From: Pseudomonas syringae pv. cilantro
Lineage (GTDB): Bacteria > Pseudomonadota > Gammaproteobacteria > Pseudomonadales > Pseudomonadaceae
Length of the DNA stretch: 64,000 nucleotides
Assembly: GCF_001293775.1 (NCBI RefSeq)
Contig: NZ_LGLN01000037.1
Location: 1-64,000, forward strand
Direction of reading: 5' to 3'
Shown here: piece after piece, positions 10,231 to 20,598 of the stretch
Layout: the number at the start of each line of letters is the position of its first letter
Numbering within the stretch: the stretch's first letter is position 1
Translations under genes and position numbers: made by a program
The notes under the pieces: model-generated
What the model saw: only the letters and a program-made list of their open reading frames with translations
Told to the model about the DNA's origin: nothing
Database searches by the model: none

Positions 10231-10254
10231 GTGACCATTGACTAATTTGGTCAC
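10231..10254. promoter_or_regulatory. candidate TetR operator 1 (GTGACCA-N10-TGGTCAC)
   Basis: Perfect 7-base arms GTGACCA (10231-10237) and TGGTCAC (10248-10254) around ten bases that include TTGACT, a possible -35. It lies directly after the TetR gene and upstream of the membrane-fusion gene. Confidence 0.65.
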
Positions 10255-10264
10255 TAGACTCAAA

Positions 10265-10286
10265 GTGCAGTCATCGATCACTGCAC
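10265..10286. promoter_or_regulatory. candidate operator 2 (GTGCAGT-N8-ACTGCAC)
   Basis: Perfect 7-base arms around CATCGATC, ending 13 bases before the efflux ATG. It could be a second regulator site or a hairpin in the 5' leader. Its sequence differs from the first palindrome, so it may serve a different protein. Confidence 0.55.
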
Positions 10287-10298
10287 GTTGAGATTCCC

Positions 10299-11414
10299 AT
10301 GCTCCGGCACCACCTCGCCCTGCTCACTTTCGCCTGTGCTCTACCGGTCGTGCTGACCGCTTGCAGCGAAAAAACGCAATCGGACCCACGCACCGAGTCG
10401 CCATTGGTGCGCGTTGCGATCCTCAAGGAAGCCAACGTGGCACCTCGCGCCTTCACCGGAACAGTGGCGGCGCGCGTGCAAAGCGACCTGGGTTTTCGGG
10501 TTGCCGGCAAGGTACTGGAACGCTTCGTCGACACCGGACAACCCGTCAAACGCGGTCAGCCGCTGATGCGCATTGACCCTGCCGACCTGAAACTGGCTGC
10601 CCAGGCGCAACGCGAAGCGGTGACCGCTGCCAGAGCACAGGCAAAGCAGACGGCAGATGAAGAGCTGCGCTATCGCAACCTGCGCAGCAGCGGCGCGATA
10701 TCGGCTTCGAACTACGACCAGATAAAAGCCGCAGCCGACTCGGCCAAAGCTCGCCTCAGCGCCGCCGAAGCGCAGGCGGAAGTCGCTGTCAATGCGACCC
10801 GTTACGCAGACCTCGTGGCAGATGCCGACGGTATCGTCATGGAAACCCTCGCCGAACCCGGCCAAGTGGTGAGCGCCGGGCAAGTGGTGGTGCGCGTCGC
10901 CCATGCGGGGCCTCGTGAAGCGGTCGTTCAGCTCCCGGAAAACCTTCGCCCGCGCATAGGCTCTACCGCGCAGGCTACGCTGTTCGGCAACCAGAACCAT
11001 GACGCGACAACGCGGCTGCGACAGCTGTCGGACGTTGCGGACCGCCAGACCCGCACATTTGAAGCGCGTTATGTGCTGGAGGGCGAGATGGCAAATGCGC
11101 CGCTGGGCACCACCATCACCGTGAAGATCCCCAGTGCGGATGCGGTCGAGCAGAACGTGTTGCAGGTGCCGATCAGTGCCCTGTACGACGCGGGCAAAGG
11201 GCCAGGCATCTGGGCAATCAAAGGCGACCCGACACAGGTCTACTGGACGCCGGTGACCGTCCGGCACCTTGATGACGAGTACGCCCGTATCAGCACGCCG
11301 CTCAGCCCAGGCGCGCCAATCGTCGCCCTCGGCGCGCACCTTCTGCATGACGCCCAGCCAGTACGAGTGAGCGCTCCAGCAGCGGTCAGCGTGGCAGAGA
11401 GCGTGCAGCCATGA
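10299..11414 (+). CDS. RND efflux periplasmic adaptor lipoprotein (membrane fusion protein)
   Basis: This is the adaptor linking an inner-membrane RND pump to an outer-membrane channel. The 371-residue protein has a lipoprotein signal (MLRHHLALLTF...VVLTAC, Cys22), a biotinyl-lipoyl-like half (TGTVAARVQSDLGFRVAGKV), a short alpha hairpin rich in Ala and Gln (about 105-165) and the second lipoyl half (ADGIVMETLAEPGQVVSAGQ). Its stop overlaps the pump start (ATGA), so the two are co-translated. No outer-membrane factor follows, so the pump presumably uses one encoded elsewhere. Confidence 0.92.
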   Translation: MLRHHLALLTFACALPVVLTACSEKTQSDPRTESPLVRVAILKEANVAPRAFTGTVAARVQSDLGFRVAGKVLERFVDTGQPVKRGQPLMRIDPADLKLAAQAQREAVTAARAQAKQTADEELRYRNLRSSGAISASNYDQIKAAADSAKARLSAAEAQAEVAVNATRYADLVADADGIVMETLAEPGQVVSAGQVVVRVAHAGPREAVVQLPENLRPRIGSTAQATLFGNQNHDATTRLRQLSDVADRQTRTFEARYVLEGEMANAPLGTTITVKIPSADAVEQNVLQVPISALYDAGKGPGIWAIKGDPTQVYWTPVTVRHLDDEYARISTPLSPGAPIVALGAHLLHDAQPVRVSAPAAVSVAESVQP

Positions 11415-14400
11415 GTGGCGATCGTTTCAACCTGTCGGCGCTGGCCGTGCGCGAGCGCTCGATTACGCTGTTTCTGATCTGCCTGATTTCACTGGCCGGC
11501 ATCATTGCGTTTTTCAAACTGGGTCGCGCGGAAGACCCGGCCTTCACGGTCAAGGTGATGACGGTAGTGTCGGTCTGGCCGGGCGCGACCGCGCAGGAGA
11601 TGCAGGACCAGGTCGCGGAAAAGATCGAAAAACGCCTTCAGGAACTGCGCTGGTACGACCGCACCGAAACCTACACCCGACCAGGCATGGCGTTCACGAC
11701 CCTGACCCTGCTCGACAGCACACCGCCTTCGCAAGTCCCGGATGAGTTTTACCAGGCGCGCAAAAAAATCAGCGACGAGGCGATGTCACTTCCGTCCGGG
11801 GTTATCGGGCCGATGGTCAACGACGAATATTCCGACGTCACTTTTGCGCTGTTCGCACTCAAGGCCAAAGGCGAGCCGCAGCGCGTGCTGGTGCGGGACG
11901 CCGAAACCCTGCGCCAACGCTTGCTGCATGTATCAGGCGTGAAGAAGGTCAATATCGTAGGCGAGCAGCCCGAACGAATTTACGTCGAGTTTTCCCACGA
12001 GCGACTGGCCACGCTGGGGATCAGCCCTCAAGACGTGTTCACCGCACTGAATAATCAGAATGCGCTGACGGCCGCAGGTTCGGTCGAAACCCATGGTCCG
12101 CAAGTGTTCATCCGCCTGGACGGGGCGTTCGATGAGTTGCAGAAGATTCGCGACACACCGGTCGTGGCGCAGGGCCGCACGCTGAAGCTGGCGGACATCG
12201 CCACGGTCAAACGCGGTTACGAAGATCCGGCGACCTTCATGATTCGCAGCGGCGGCGAACCCGCGTTGCTGCTGGGCATCGTCATGCGCGACGGCTGGAA
12301 TGGCCTGGACCTGGGCACGGCGCTGGATCGGGAAGTCGGCGCGATCAACGCCGAGCTGCCACTGGGCATGAGCCTGAACAAAGTCACCGATCAGGCCGTC
12401 AACATCAGCTCATCGGTCGACGAGTTCATGATCAAATTCTTCGTCGCCCTGCTGGTGGTCATGCTGGTGTGCTTCATCAGCATGGGCTGGCGGGTTGGCG
12501 TGGTGGTCGCCGCCGCGGTGCCGCTGACCCTGGCGATGGTCTTCGTGATCATGGCCATGAGTGGCAAGAACTTTGACCGAATCACACTGGGCTCACTGAT
12601 CCTGGCCCTCGGGCTGCTGGTCGACGACGCGATCATCGCCATCGAAATGATGGTGGTGAAGATGGAAGAAGGCTACGACCGCATCGCCGCATCTGCCTAC
12701 GCCTGGAGCCACACGGCCGCGCCCATGCTGTCCGGCACGCTGGTCACCGCCGTCGGCTTCATGCCCAACGGCTTCGCACGCTCCACTGCGGGGGAATACA
12801 CCAGCAACATGTTCTGGATCGTGGGTATCGCGTTGATTGCCTCGTGGGTGGTTGCCGTGTTTTTCACGCCGTACCTGGGCGTGAAACTGCTGCCTGAGGT
12901 GAAGCAGGTCGAAGGCGGACACGCAGCGCTTTACGACACGCCACGCTACAACCGTTTTCGCCGGATTCTGGCCCGGGTCATCGCTGGCAAATGGCTGGTC
13001 GCCGGTTCAGTCATCGGGCTTTTTGTGCTGGCTGTGCTGGGCATGGGGCTGGTCAAGAAGCAGTTTTTCCCGGTGTCTGACCGCCCTGAAGTGCTGGTCG
13101 AAGTGCAGATGCCTTACGGCACATCAATCGCGCAAACCAGCGCTGCCGCCACAAAAGTAGAAAACTGGCTGGCCGAGCAGGCCGAAGCCACCATCGTCAC
13201 CGCCTACATCGGCCAGGGCGCGCCGCGCTTCTACATGGCGATGGGCCCGGAATTGCCTGACCCGTCATTCGCCAAGATCGTGGTCCGCACTGACAGCCAG
13301 GAACAACGCGAGACGCTGAAACACCGGTTACGCCAGGCGATTTCCGAGGGCCTCGCGGCGGAGGCACGGGTGCGCGTCACGCAACTGGTATTCGGCCCCT
13401 ATTCGCCGTTCCCGGTCGCCTACCGTGTCAGCGGGCATGACCCGGACACGCTGCGCCACATTGCTTCGCAGGTGCAGCAGGTCATGACCGCCAGCCCGAT
13501 GATGCGCACGGTCAACACAGACTGGGGCACGCGCACGCCGACCCTGCATTTCACCCTGCAACAGGACCGCATGCAGGCCATCGGCCTGAGCTCCAGCCAG
13601 GTCGCGCAACAATTGCAATTTCTTCTGACGGGTCTGCCGGTGACGGCGGTGCGTGAGGACATTCGCACGGTGCAGGTGATCGCTCGCTCGGCGGGCGACA
13701 CGCGCCTCGATCCGGCGAAAATAATGGACTTCACCCTCGCCGGCGCTGACGGGCAGCGCATTCCGCTGTCGCAGGTGGGCAGTGTCGATGTGCGCATGGA
13801 AGAACCGGTGATGCGGCGGCGTGACCGCGTGCCGACCATCACAGTGCGTGGTGACATCGCCGACGGCCTGCAACCACCCGATGTGTCGACCGCGATCACC
13901 CGGCAACTAAAGCCCGTCATCGACAAGTTGCCCAGCGGTTACCGCATCGAGCAGGCGGGCTCAATCGAAGAGTCCGGCAAGGCGATGGACGCCATGCTGC
14001 CGCTGTTCCCCATCATGCTGGCGATTACGCTGATTATCATCATTCTGCAGGTGCGTTCGATATCGGCCATGGTCATGGTATTCCTGACCAGCCCGCTGGG
14101 GCTCATCGGCGTGGTGCCTACACTGATCCTGTTTCAGCAGCCGTTCGGCATCAACGCGCTGGTCGGGCTGATTGCACTGTCCGGCATTCTGATGCGCAAC
14201 ACGCTGATTCTGATCGGCCAAATCCACCATAACGAGCAAGAAGGGCTCGATCCGTTTCAGGCGGTGGTCGAGGCGACCGTGCAGCGCGCGCGGCCTGTGA
14301 TACTGACGGCGCTGGCGGCCATTCTGGCGTTCATCCCGCTGACCCATTCGGTGTTCTGGGGCACGCTCGCTTACACGCTGATCGGCGGCACCTTCGCCGG

Positions 14401-14503
14401 CACGGTGCTGACCCTGGTGTTCCTGCCTGCGATGTATTCGATATGGTTCAAAATCAGGCCGAGTGGCAGCGACCGGGCTGTCAACGCCGAGCCCGCAAAC
14501 TAG
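11411..14503 (+). CDS. RND-family inner-membrane efflux permease
   Basis: This proton-driven pump of 1030 residues has the AcrB/MexB fold: an N-terminal helix (RSITLFLICLISLAGIIAFF), two large periplasmic loops and two bundles of membrane helices around 340-560 and 860-1010. A charged membrane motif LALGLLVDDAIIAIEMM near residue 400 holds the paired aspartates of the proton relay. The substrate cannot be inferred. It is translationally coupled to the adaptor and its 3' end overlaps the convergent gene by three bases. Confidence 0.94.
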   Translation: MSGDRFNLSALAVRERSITLFLICLISLAGIIAFFKLGRAEDPAFTVKVMTVVSVWPGATAQEMQDQVAEKIEKRLQELRWYDRTETYTRPGMAFTTLTLLDSTPPSQVPDEFYQARKKISDEAMSLPSGVIGPMVNDEYSDVTFALFALKAKGEPQRVLVRDAETLRQRLLHVSGVKKVNIVGEQPERIYVEFSHERLATLGISPQDVFTALNNQNALTAAGSVETHGPQVFIRLDGAFDELQKIRDTPVVAQGRTLKLADIATVKRGYEDPATFMIRSGGEPALLLGIVMRDGWNGLDLGTALDREVGAINAELPLGMSLNKVTDQAVNISSSVDEFMIKFFVALLVVMLVCFISMGWRVGVVVAAAVPLTLAMVFVIMAMSGKNFDRITLGSLILALGLLVDDAIIAIEMMVVKMEEGYDRIAASAYAWSHTAAPMLSGTLVTAVGFMPNGFARSTAGEYTSNMFWIVGIALIASWVVAVFFTPYLGVKLLPEVKQVEGGHAALYDTPRYNRFRRILARVIAGKWLVAGSVIGLFVLAVLGMGLVKKQFFPVSDRPEVLVEVQMPYGTSIAQTSAAATKVENWLAEQAEATIVTAYIGQGAPRFYMAMGPELPDPSFAKIVVRTDSQEQRETLKHRLRQAISEGLAAEARVRVTQLVFGPYSPFPVAYRVSGHDPDTLRHIASQVQQVMTASPMMRTVNTDWGTRTPTLHFTLQQDRMQAIGLSSSQVAQQLQFLLTGLPVTAVREDIRTVQVIARSAGDTRLDPAKIMDFTLAGADGQRIPLSQVGSVDVRMEEPVMRRRDRVPTITVRGDIADGLQPPDVSTAITRQLKPVIDKLPSGYRIEQAGSIEESGKAMDAMLPLFPIMLAITLIIIILQVRSISAMVMVFLTSPLGLIGVVPTLILFQQPFGINALVGLIALSGILMRNTLILIGQIHHNEQEGLDPFQAVVEATVQRARPVILTALAAILAFIPLTHSVFWGTLAYTLIGGTFAGTVLTLVFLPAMYSIWFKIRPSGSDRAVNAEPAN

Positions 14504-15246
14504 AGGGAAGTCGGCGCGGTGATCGCACGATTCAAGGCCACGACCTGTTCGTGGCCCAGCGGCCCCGGTGCAGACATGATTTCTTTGAGCACGGCGTCGC
14601 GATGGTGCGGAGCCTGCGCTCTATCAGCTGCGGCCAGGGCCGGCTTCAGCTCGCGGACTTGCAACTCGGTGCAATACGCCGGGGTGCCCGGCTGTTGACG
14701 CCATGAGTCGGCCAGACTGCCCGAATCCAGCGCATCAAACCCTGTCGTCTCGACCAGCGACTGGGCCAGCACCTTGGCTTGGGCGTCATCGCCCGCAACG
14801 GGCAATGCCAGACGCAAAGGTGAGCCCGCAAGCAGGCCCTTGCTGGCAAGCGTCTCGGCCAGCAACGCATTCCAGGCCTTGATCACGGGGCGACGAATCT
14901 GATTGCTGACCCAGACGCTTTCGGGCTGACCGTTGTCGACTTCTTCTATCACGCCGTCGCGCATGGGGTAGTAATTGGAGGTGTCGATCACGACAACGTG
15001 CGCGGGCACCTGGCTGAACAGGTCGGCCAGGTCCGCGTACTTGGCGAACGGGATCGAGGTGATGACGACGTCAACACCTTGAACCGCCTCCTCCCGGCTG
15101 ACGGCGCTGGCACCGACGTCGCGGGCAAGATCGCGAATGGACTCAGGCCCTCTGGAGTTGGCCAGCTTGATTTCATGACCGCTGGCGGCCAGTTTGCGGG
15201 CCAGGCTGGCGCCGATCGAGCCCGTGCCGATAATTCCGATTTTCAT
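14500..15246 (-). CDS. NAD(P)-binding, F420-dependent-reductase-like protein
   Basis: This 248-residue protein begins with the Rossmann motif MKIGIIGTGSIGASLARKLA and follows the NADP-oxidoreductase, coenzyme F420-dependent family (VKLANSRGPESI-type second strand, VVITSIPFAKYADL). Pseudomonads are not known to use F420, so the name describes the fold, not the cofactor. GGAG precedes ATG 15246. It lies 45 bases downstream of the marR-type gene on the same strand and may be under its control. Confidence 0.85.
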   Translation of the reverse strand: MKIGIIGTGSIGASLARKLAASGHEIKLANSRGPESIRDLARDVGASAVSREEAVQGVDVVITSIPFAKYADLADLFSQVPAHVVVIDTSNYYPMRDGVIEEVDNGQPESVWVSNQIRRPVIKAWNALLAETLASKGLLAGSPLRLALPVAGDDAQAKVLAQSLVETTGFDALDSGSLADSWRQQPGTPAYCTELQVRELKPALAAADRAQAPHHRDAVLKEIMSAPGPLGHEQVVALNRAITAPTSL

Positions 15247-15291
15247 GTGTGGCTCCTTTTCGTTTTTCCGGGGTGGAGTGCCAAGTGCAGT

Positions 15292-15735
15292 TCAGTCAAC
15301 GACAGGACGCGCAAACTCGTTCAGCGTGTCACGAAGTGTTTCCAGCCCGCCGTTGGTCAACTGGCACGCGGTTTTGATCTGGTCGGTGACGCCCCACGCA
15401 GCTTCGCGCAGCGCCTCCCCGGCCTCGGTCAACGCAATCAAGACCCGGCGCTCGTCATTGCGGTCGCGGGTGCGCGTGACCATGCCCGAGACCTCCAGAC
15501 GTTTGAGCAGCGGCGTAATGGTGCCGGTGTCCATCGCAAGCCGGGTGCCCAGCTCGCCCACGCTTCTGGGCGCGGCGCTGAACAGCTCGAGCATGACGAG
15601 GTACTGTGGAAACGTGAGCCCCAACGGTTCCAGCAACGGTTTGTGCAGGCGGATCATTCGGTTGGCAGCGCCATACAGAGCAAAGGACAGCTGAGTCCCG
15701 ACTTCACGGCGCACAGTGGAGGTGCTGGCTGGCAT
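15292..15735 (-). CDS. MarR-family transcriptional regulator
   Basis: This 147-residue winged-helix regulator has the MarR DNA-binding core (RSVGELGTRLAMDTGTITPL, wing RDRNDERRVLIALT). It resembles the OhrR branch, but I see no cysteine near residue 15-22, the peroxide-sensing position of OhrR, so ligand rather than peroxide sensing is more likely. A palindrome just upstream is a likely autoregulatory operator. The F420-reductase-like gene follows in the same direction. Confidence 0.9.
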   Translation of the reverse strand: MPASTSTVRREVGTQLSFALYGAANRMIRLHKPLLEPLGLTFPQYLVMLELFSAAPRSVGELGTRLAMDTGTITPLLKRLEVSGMVTRTRDRNDERRVLIALTEAGEALREAAWGVTDQIKTACQLTNGGLETLRDTLNEFARPVVD

Positions 15736-15756
15736 GGCTTTTCTAGCTCGCTACTA

Positions 15757-15770
15757 TCTAGTGCGCTAGA
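15757..15770. promoter_or_regulatory. candidate MarR operator
   Basis: TCTAGTGCGCTAGA is a palindrome with one mismatched pair, 22 bases upstream of the marR-type start. A half-site TCTAGC lies at 15742-15747. MarR proteins commonly bind such short palindromes over their own promoter. Confidence 0.6.
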
Positions 15771-15858
15771 CAATAACAGCAATAATCCGCGCTGGCAAAG
15801 CAGGCGAATTTGAAAGGTGTGAGCCGTTGAGCCGATCTCGCCGCCCGAACACACTCAA

Positions 15859-16962
15859 TCAAACATGCAGGCGACCTGCCGGAGCATAAGGCGTCGGGTC
15901 AATGATCGGCGCGCGATCCAGCAGCAAGTCGGTGAGCAACTGGCATGACGCGGGAGCCAACACCAGGCCGTTGCGGTAGTGACCGCAGTTGAGCCACAGC
16001 CCGTCGAAACCCGCGAGCGGGCCGATGAAGGGGATGCCCTCGGGTGAGCCGGGGCGCAACCCTGCCCACTGGGCGATGGGCTCGGCGCTGGCCAGTTGAG
16101 GGAGCAATTCGATGGCCGACGCTTTGAGACTTTCCAGCGCTGCCTGCGTGGTGGTCTTGTCGAACCCTTCGTGTTCCAGCGTGCTGCCGATCAGGATGTG
16201 CCCGTCACGACGCGGGATCGCGTAGCGCCCTTTCGCGAGGACCATGCTCGACAGAAAATCCGATGCGCACTTGTAGAGGATCATCTGCCCTTTTACCGGT
16301 TCGACCGGCAGGTCCAGGTGTAGGGTCTTGAGCAGTTCGCCGCTCCAGGCGCCAGCGGTGAGAATCACCCGGTCCCCGGTTACCACGCCTGATGACGTGT
16401 TCACGCCTGAAACCCTGTGGCCCTCACGCACAAAGCCGCTGACTTCGCACTGCTCGCGAATCTCGACAGTGGGCAGCGCCAGCAACGCAGCCTTGAGCGA
16501 TTTGACCAGCCGAGGGTTGCGCACATTGGCCACGTTGGCCATGTAGATCGCCCGAGCATACCCTTCACCCAGCGCCGGCACGGCGTCATGCACGGCCGAG
16601 ATATCGACACTGCTCAGTGGCCGCTTCTCGCGGACAGCCCACTCCAGCGCGGCGCGTTCATCATCAAGGTCGAGCCAGTACAGGCCGGTGGTATGAACTT
16701 CGGGGTCGACACCGGTTTGCGCATATAAACGCTCGCCAAGGTGCGGATAGAAGTCCTGAGACCAGTGCGCCAGCGCGGTGACCGCCGGGCTGTAGCGCCA
16801 CGGGTAAAGTGGCGAAACAATTCCGCCACCGGCCCAGGAAGACTCTTGCCCGACGTCGGAGCGATCAAGCACGACGACGTTGACCTGTTCAGAGGCGAGA
16901 TTGAGGGCGGTCAGCAGACCGATCACTCCACCGCCAATGATGACTACTTTTTGCTTGGACAT
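15859..16962 (-). CDS. thiO: glycine oxidase ThiO (FAD-dependent, thiamine pathway)
   Basis: ThiO oxidises glycine to iminoglycine for the thiazole moiety of thiamine. The 367-residue flavoprotein starts with the FAD dinucleotide-binding motif VVIIGGGVIGLLTALNLAS and has the D-amino-acid-oxidase-type C-terminal FAD motif near the end (GLWLNCGHYRNGLVLAPASC). In Pseudomonas thiO lies next to the pilS/pilR and minor-pilin genes. Here the two-component genes are separated from it by the efflux and MarR genes. Confidence 0.92.
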   Translation of the reverse strand: MSKQKVVIIGGGVIGLLTALNLASEQVNVVVLDRSDVGQESSWAGGGIVSPLYPWRYSPAVTALAHWSQDFYPHLGERLYAQTGVDPEVHTTGLYWLDLDDERAALEWAVREKRPLSSVDISAVHDAVPALGEGYARAIYMANVANVRNPRLVKSLKAALLALPTVEIREQCEVSGFVREGHRVSGVNTSSGVVTGDRVILTAGAWSGELLKTLHLDLPVEPVKGQMILYKCASDFLSSMVLAKGRYAIPRRDGHILIGSTLEHEGFDKTTTQAALESLKASAIELLPQLASAEPIAQWAGLRPGSPEGIPFIGPLAGFDGLWLNCGHYRNGLVLAPASCQLLTDLLLDRAPIIDPTPYAPAGRLHV

Positions 16963-16990
16963 CTTGGTCTCAGAACCTTGGTCTCAGAAC
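16963..16990. repeat. perfect 14-bp tandem duplication
   Basis: CTTGGTCTCAGAAC occurs twice head to tail (16963-16976 and 16977-16990) between thiO and pilE. It is probably a recent slippage duplication within the ribosome-binding-site region of thiO. Confidence 0.9.
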
Positions 16991-17002
16991 AAAGAAACGG
17001 TT

Positions 17003-17404
17003 TCAGCGGCCCCAACAGTCTTTGGCCGTGACGCCACCGGTGGTCCCGGTGTTGGTGCGCGCGCCGGTGCTGGTGATCACGAAGCTGCCACACTTGTCGC
17101 CCGCCATCATCGTGCCTGCGATGGGGTCGGCGGTCAGGGTGAAGTCGGTAGCGGTTAGGGCCGGAGTGATTTTGTAGTAGGTATTGCCAGCAGCCACACC
17201 TTTGTATTCCGCGTAGCCTCCATTCTGCGAATAGAAGCGCTCCAGCGCCTGCGTCTGCTCAGACAGCAAGCTGGCAATGGCCGAACGCTGCGTGCGCTTC
17301 ACATACTCGGTGTAGCTGGGGTACGCGACGGCGGCCAGAATACCGACAATCGCCACGACGATCATGAGTTCGATCAACGTAAAGCCTCTGGATATAGCTC
17401 GCAT
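17003..17404 (-). CDS. pilE: minor type IV pilin PilE
   Basis: I choose ATG 17404 (133 residues), which gives a short basic leader MRAISRG followed by the prepilin peptidase site [25 protein letters not shown] lies upstream, and the start then follows the pilY1 stop by 11 bases. A longer start at 17434 would overlap pilY1. Two cysteines near the C-terminus (GDKCGSF, AKDCWGR) can form the usual disulfide loop. PilE belongs to the minor-pilin complex that primes pilus assembly. Confidence 0.93.
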   Translation of the reverse strand: MRAISRGFTLIELMIVVAIVGILAAVAYPSYTEYVKRTQRSAIASLLSEQTQALERFYSQNGGYAEYKGVAAGNTYYKITPALTATDFTLTADPIAGTMMAGDKCGSFVITSTGARTNTGTTGGVTAKDCWGR

Positions 17405-17415
17405 GATTCGTTTCC

Positions 17416-20400
17416 CTATTGGATTTGTCGCCACATGACGCGCTGGAAGGAGGTAGGCTCTCTGTAATTAAAGATATTTCCTTTGCTGTCCGTTATGTAG
17501 GTCACGGCATTGGAAGACGAAGAGACAACCGACGCCAGGCTTGGAATGCCCGCACCGAAACCGATGCCGGACACCAGCAAATCGCTGGCGTTGATTTCAC
17601 CATCGCCGTTGGTGTCGATAAAGCGGTAAGTCAGCATCTTGCCCGTTGCCGGATCCAGCTGAAACGTGCGACCGGTGCCTGTGCTTTCACAAGGATCGGT
17701 GGAGGTTACCGCTGCTGTAGCGAACGCAATTCGCCCCCGGATGAATTGTGCAGGAAAGATGATTCGTTCACCTATCAAGGGGTCAACTGTAGAGAGCGGC
17801 AAATACCAGCCTTTCTTACTGGCCCAGTCCACGGTGTTCGAAGAGGTGGTAGAAAAGGAGCCTCCCGTCGCATCGATGCTGGCGACAACTTGCTGAGCCT
17901 GCAAATTATTTTCCACAATGCCACCTACTCCGTTATCAGCATCCCAGATGGCATAGAAATCCTGTAACGCGTTGGTCTGCTTGTCGGCCGCCTCAAGAAA
18001 CTTTCCGGTCCCGAAATAGATGATCTTTCCATTAAGCGGATGATCGAACATCACGGGCTGCACGGTAATAGGCTGGCCCGCACCTCGTGGCGCAGTGAAC
18101 AGCGGCGAACCGTTGAAGGCCACCTTCCAGCCGCTGGGATCCGTCGAGCTCAGGTCAAACTTCCACATGCGCCCTTTCAAGTCGCCTGCGTAGGCTGCCT
18201 GCAGTACATTGCGCGAGTTCACGCGCAGCTTTACCGAGGACAGCCCGTTGTCCGTTTCGCTACCGATAACTGGAGTCGGAATTTCAGCGATCACGGCTCC
18301 CGTCGAGGCATTCAGCACAAAAAGAGACGCCCTTCCGGTAAAGCTGCCGTAGCCATTACCGACCACAACGACGCCAACGTCGTTATCCATTCGGGCTGCC
18401 TCGGGCCTGGAATAGCTGTACCCCAGATTATTGAATCTGTTGTTGGTGTCAGAAGTGTCTGGCGCTTTGACTTCCCAGAGAGCGCCCACGCTATTGGTTG
18501 TGCCCTCGAACAGCCTGATAGCAAAGAACGCCTTGCCGCCTGCACCCAAGCCGCTCGCAGCGACGGTGCGCCATGTAGCGTTGCTGCCGTTCTGAGTATC
18601 GAATACCGCTATCTGCCCATCGACTGTAAATTTATGCACCGCCGTTCCGTAGTTGCTCGCGGCAATAGTCGCCAGCGAACTCAATGCCGTCGACGGCATA
18701 TAGGCGTACGTGCGCTGGCCCGTCGCGGGCGTGATCACGTTAAAGAAACCGTCGTTGGCGTTGACCAGCAGGCTTGAGTTCATTTTGCTGGCTTTGGTAA
18801 CCAGATAATCAGAATACGACGTGCCGGTGCCGTAATCGGTAGACGTTCTTTCCGACGGGCTGGTGACCACAAGATTGGTATTGATCAGGTCGCCCAGCAA
18901 CCGCGTGCGAGTTCGTAACGCTGTATTTGCAGTGCCTTTGGCCCAGGCGATCATTTGCGTACCGTTTACGCCATTAGGCAGCGTCGCGGTTAAGGTAGTT
19001 TGCTGGGCAGGAGACAGGGCGGTGAAATTCAGCGCAATGGTAGCAGACGATAACGTGTTCCAGGTTTCGTAGGTCGGCGCGGGGGTAGAGTTCGCCAGTA
19101 TCGTTGTATCCGTAGACCAGGCAACTGTACCCGTATTCCCGGTCACGAGGTCTACGTTGAAAGCATCGACAGTGCCGTGCCAGTCCGTCGGGTCGTACAG
19201 CGTCCGAAAAAAAAGCGTACCTGTGTTTAAAAAAGGAGAACTTGCTGACGCACCGCCGCCCGATCCAGTCCTGGCATAAATATCACTTAAAGCAAGGTTC
19301 AGCGCGGTGTTCAAACCGGCACTGTCGTTGGTCTGGAAATACTTGCCATGCCCATGATTATCGTCTGCTGTATCAATCAGCATTTGGTTCGCCGCTGTGA
19401 AACCAATGGTGTACGTACTCAGGTTTTGCTTGGTGAAACCCGCGTTATCCCAACTTTTCCGGGTCAGATCACCGCCCGCATTAACGGCGTCTCTACGCAA
19501 GTCAATGTCATAGGCGAACTTGGCCAGATCGTCCAGATACAGCCTGTCGCCTTCGCCATCACCAAACAGGTCATTACCGTCGTTGGCCGCATTCAGATCC
19601 CAGTTGGGTAGAGAGCGGGTGGTATCCAGAACATCGTCAGGGTCGTTGGTCGGAAAGGTCCGATCGTAGGTCGGCAAGCCATCAGTGACCACAACGCCGT
19701 AGTTTTTCTGGCAACGGTATTGAATCGGACTCACATAATTAGAACCGCCTTGATAGAACGGTGCAATGCCACGGAAATAGCGCGTGATCTCATAGTAGGT
19801 TTCAGCCAGGGGAGTGTTGGCTGTCGGGTTCAGATTGGCAATGGCCTGCCTCAGGGCGTTGATATTGGCAGTGGCCTGCGCCTGAGTAACGCCATTGGGC
19901 TGGTATACGGTCGCGGCCACCGGTGACAGGTCGGTGACCACTCTTGCGATCCTGCCGCCAGGGCCGAGGTCGACGTTACCCGGCTCGTTGAACGTGGCGA
20001 GTCCGATCCTGAGCGACGTGTTGTTGGTCACCAGCGAGGTCGCTACGGTTTTCGCGACATTCATGCGGAAATCGTTAGGGATGACACCGTTGAGGTAACT
20101 GCGAACTCCGAAGAAATTGGGCCCGACCTGATCGATCAAGTAAGACAGGTAATTGGCCGTGTAGCGCGTCAGCCCGCCTCCAGCAGGATCCGGCAAGGCA
20201 AGGCAAAACTGAATGTTATCGCGAAACACCGGACGGCCGCCAAACGGGCACCGCAATGACAACGTGATGATATTGGTGCCGTTTATATCGCCCAGCGACA
20301 GCGTTTCATCCCCCGAGATGGTGCTCACGAATGGGCAAACTACGGTTATCAGACCGCTCAAGCACTGCGTTGAAAAGTAACTGATATCCGACCGTTTAAT

Positions 20401-20598
20401 CGTTGGATCAAACCCCGACGCCCAGATGATGTTGTACATGCTCCCGGAGTTGTCCACGAGCAACATCAAATTGGGCGGTACTGCCGATGCACTGAGCAGT
20501 GGCGCCTGCGCGGGAGTGAATGCATACACCGGTGTCGTCAGGTACAGCGCCAATAATGCGCCGTAGAAATACCTGAACAGCCGCTTAGCAGTTGACAT
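17416..20598 (-). CDS. pilY1: type IV pilus tip-associated protein PilY1
   Basis: PilY1 promotes pilus extension, adhesion and surface sensing. The 1060-residue protein has a signal peptide (cleavage after TPVYA), a von Willebrand A-like N-terminal part with the MIDAS motif LLVDNSGSM near residue 50, and a C-terminal beta-propeller. A calcium-binding EF-hand-like loop [12 protein letters not shown] lies near residue 992. The propeller tail is the conserved part. It overlaps pilX by 14 bases. No pilY2 gene is found between it and pilE, unlike P. aeruginosa. Confidence 0.95.
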   Translation of the reverse strand: MSTAKRLFRYFYGALLALYLTTPVYAFTPAQAPLLSASAVPPNLMLLVDNSGSMYNIIWASGFDPTIKRSDISYFSTQCLSGLITVVCPFVSTISGDETLSLGDINGTNIITLSLRCPFGGRPVFRDNIQFCLALPDPAGGGLTRYTANYLSYLIDQVGPNFFGVRSYLNGVIPNDFRMNVAKTVATSLVTNNTSLRIGLATFNEPGNVDLGPGGRIARVVTDLSPVAATVYQPNGVTQAQATANINALRQAIANLNPTANTPLAETYYEITRYFRGIAPFYQGGSNYVSPIQYRCQKNYGVVVTDGLPTYDRTFPTNDPDDVLDTTRSLPNWDLNAANDGNDLFGDGEGDRLYLDDLAKFAYDIDLRRDAVNAGGDLTRKSWDNAGFTKQNLSTYTIGFTAANQMLIDTADDNHGHGKYFQTNDSAGLNTALNLALSDIYARTGSGGGASASSPFLNTGTLFFRTLYDPTDWHGTVDAFNVDLVTGNTGTVAWSTDTTILANSTPAPTYETWNTLSSATIALNFTALSPAQQTTLTATLPNGVNGTQMIAWAKGTANTALRTRTRLLGDLINTNLVVTSPSERTSTDYGTGTSYSDYLVTKASKMNSSLLVNANDGFFNVITPATGQRTYAYMPSTALSSLATIAASNYGTAVHKFTVDGQIAVFDTQNGSNATWRTVAASGLGAGGKAFFAIRLFEGTTNSVGALWEVKAPDTSDTNNRFNNLGYSYSRPEAARMDNDVGVVVVGNGYGSFTGRASLFVLNASTGAVIAEIPTPVIGSETDNGLSSVKLRVNSRNVLQAAYAGDLKGRMWKFDLSSTDPSGWKVAFNGSPLFTAPRGAGQPITVQPVMFDHPLNGKIIYFGTGKFLEAADKQTNALQDFYAIWDADNGVGGIVENNLQAQQVVASIDATGGSFSTTSSNTVDWASKKGWYLPLSTVDPLIGERIIFPAQFIRGRIAFATAAVTSTDPCESTGTGRTFQLDPATGKMLTYRFIDTNGDGEINASDLLVSGIGFGAGIPSLASVVSSSSNAVTYITDSKGNIFNYREPTSFQRVMWRQIQ

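Noticed and set aside
15606..15631. Another hrp-box-like match on the minus strand, GGAACC-N16-CCACAGT
   Set aside because: It lies inside the MarR coding sequence and reads toward the rest of that gene, and the last consensus base is T instead of A. Probably a chance match.
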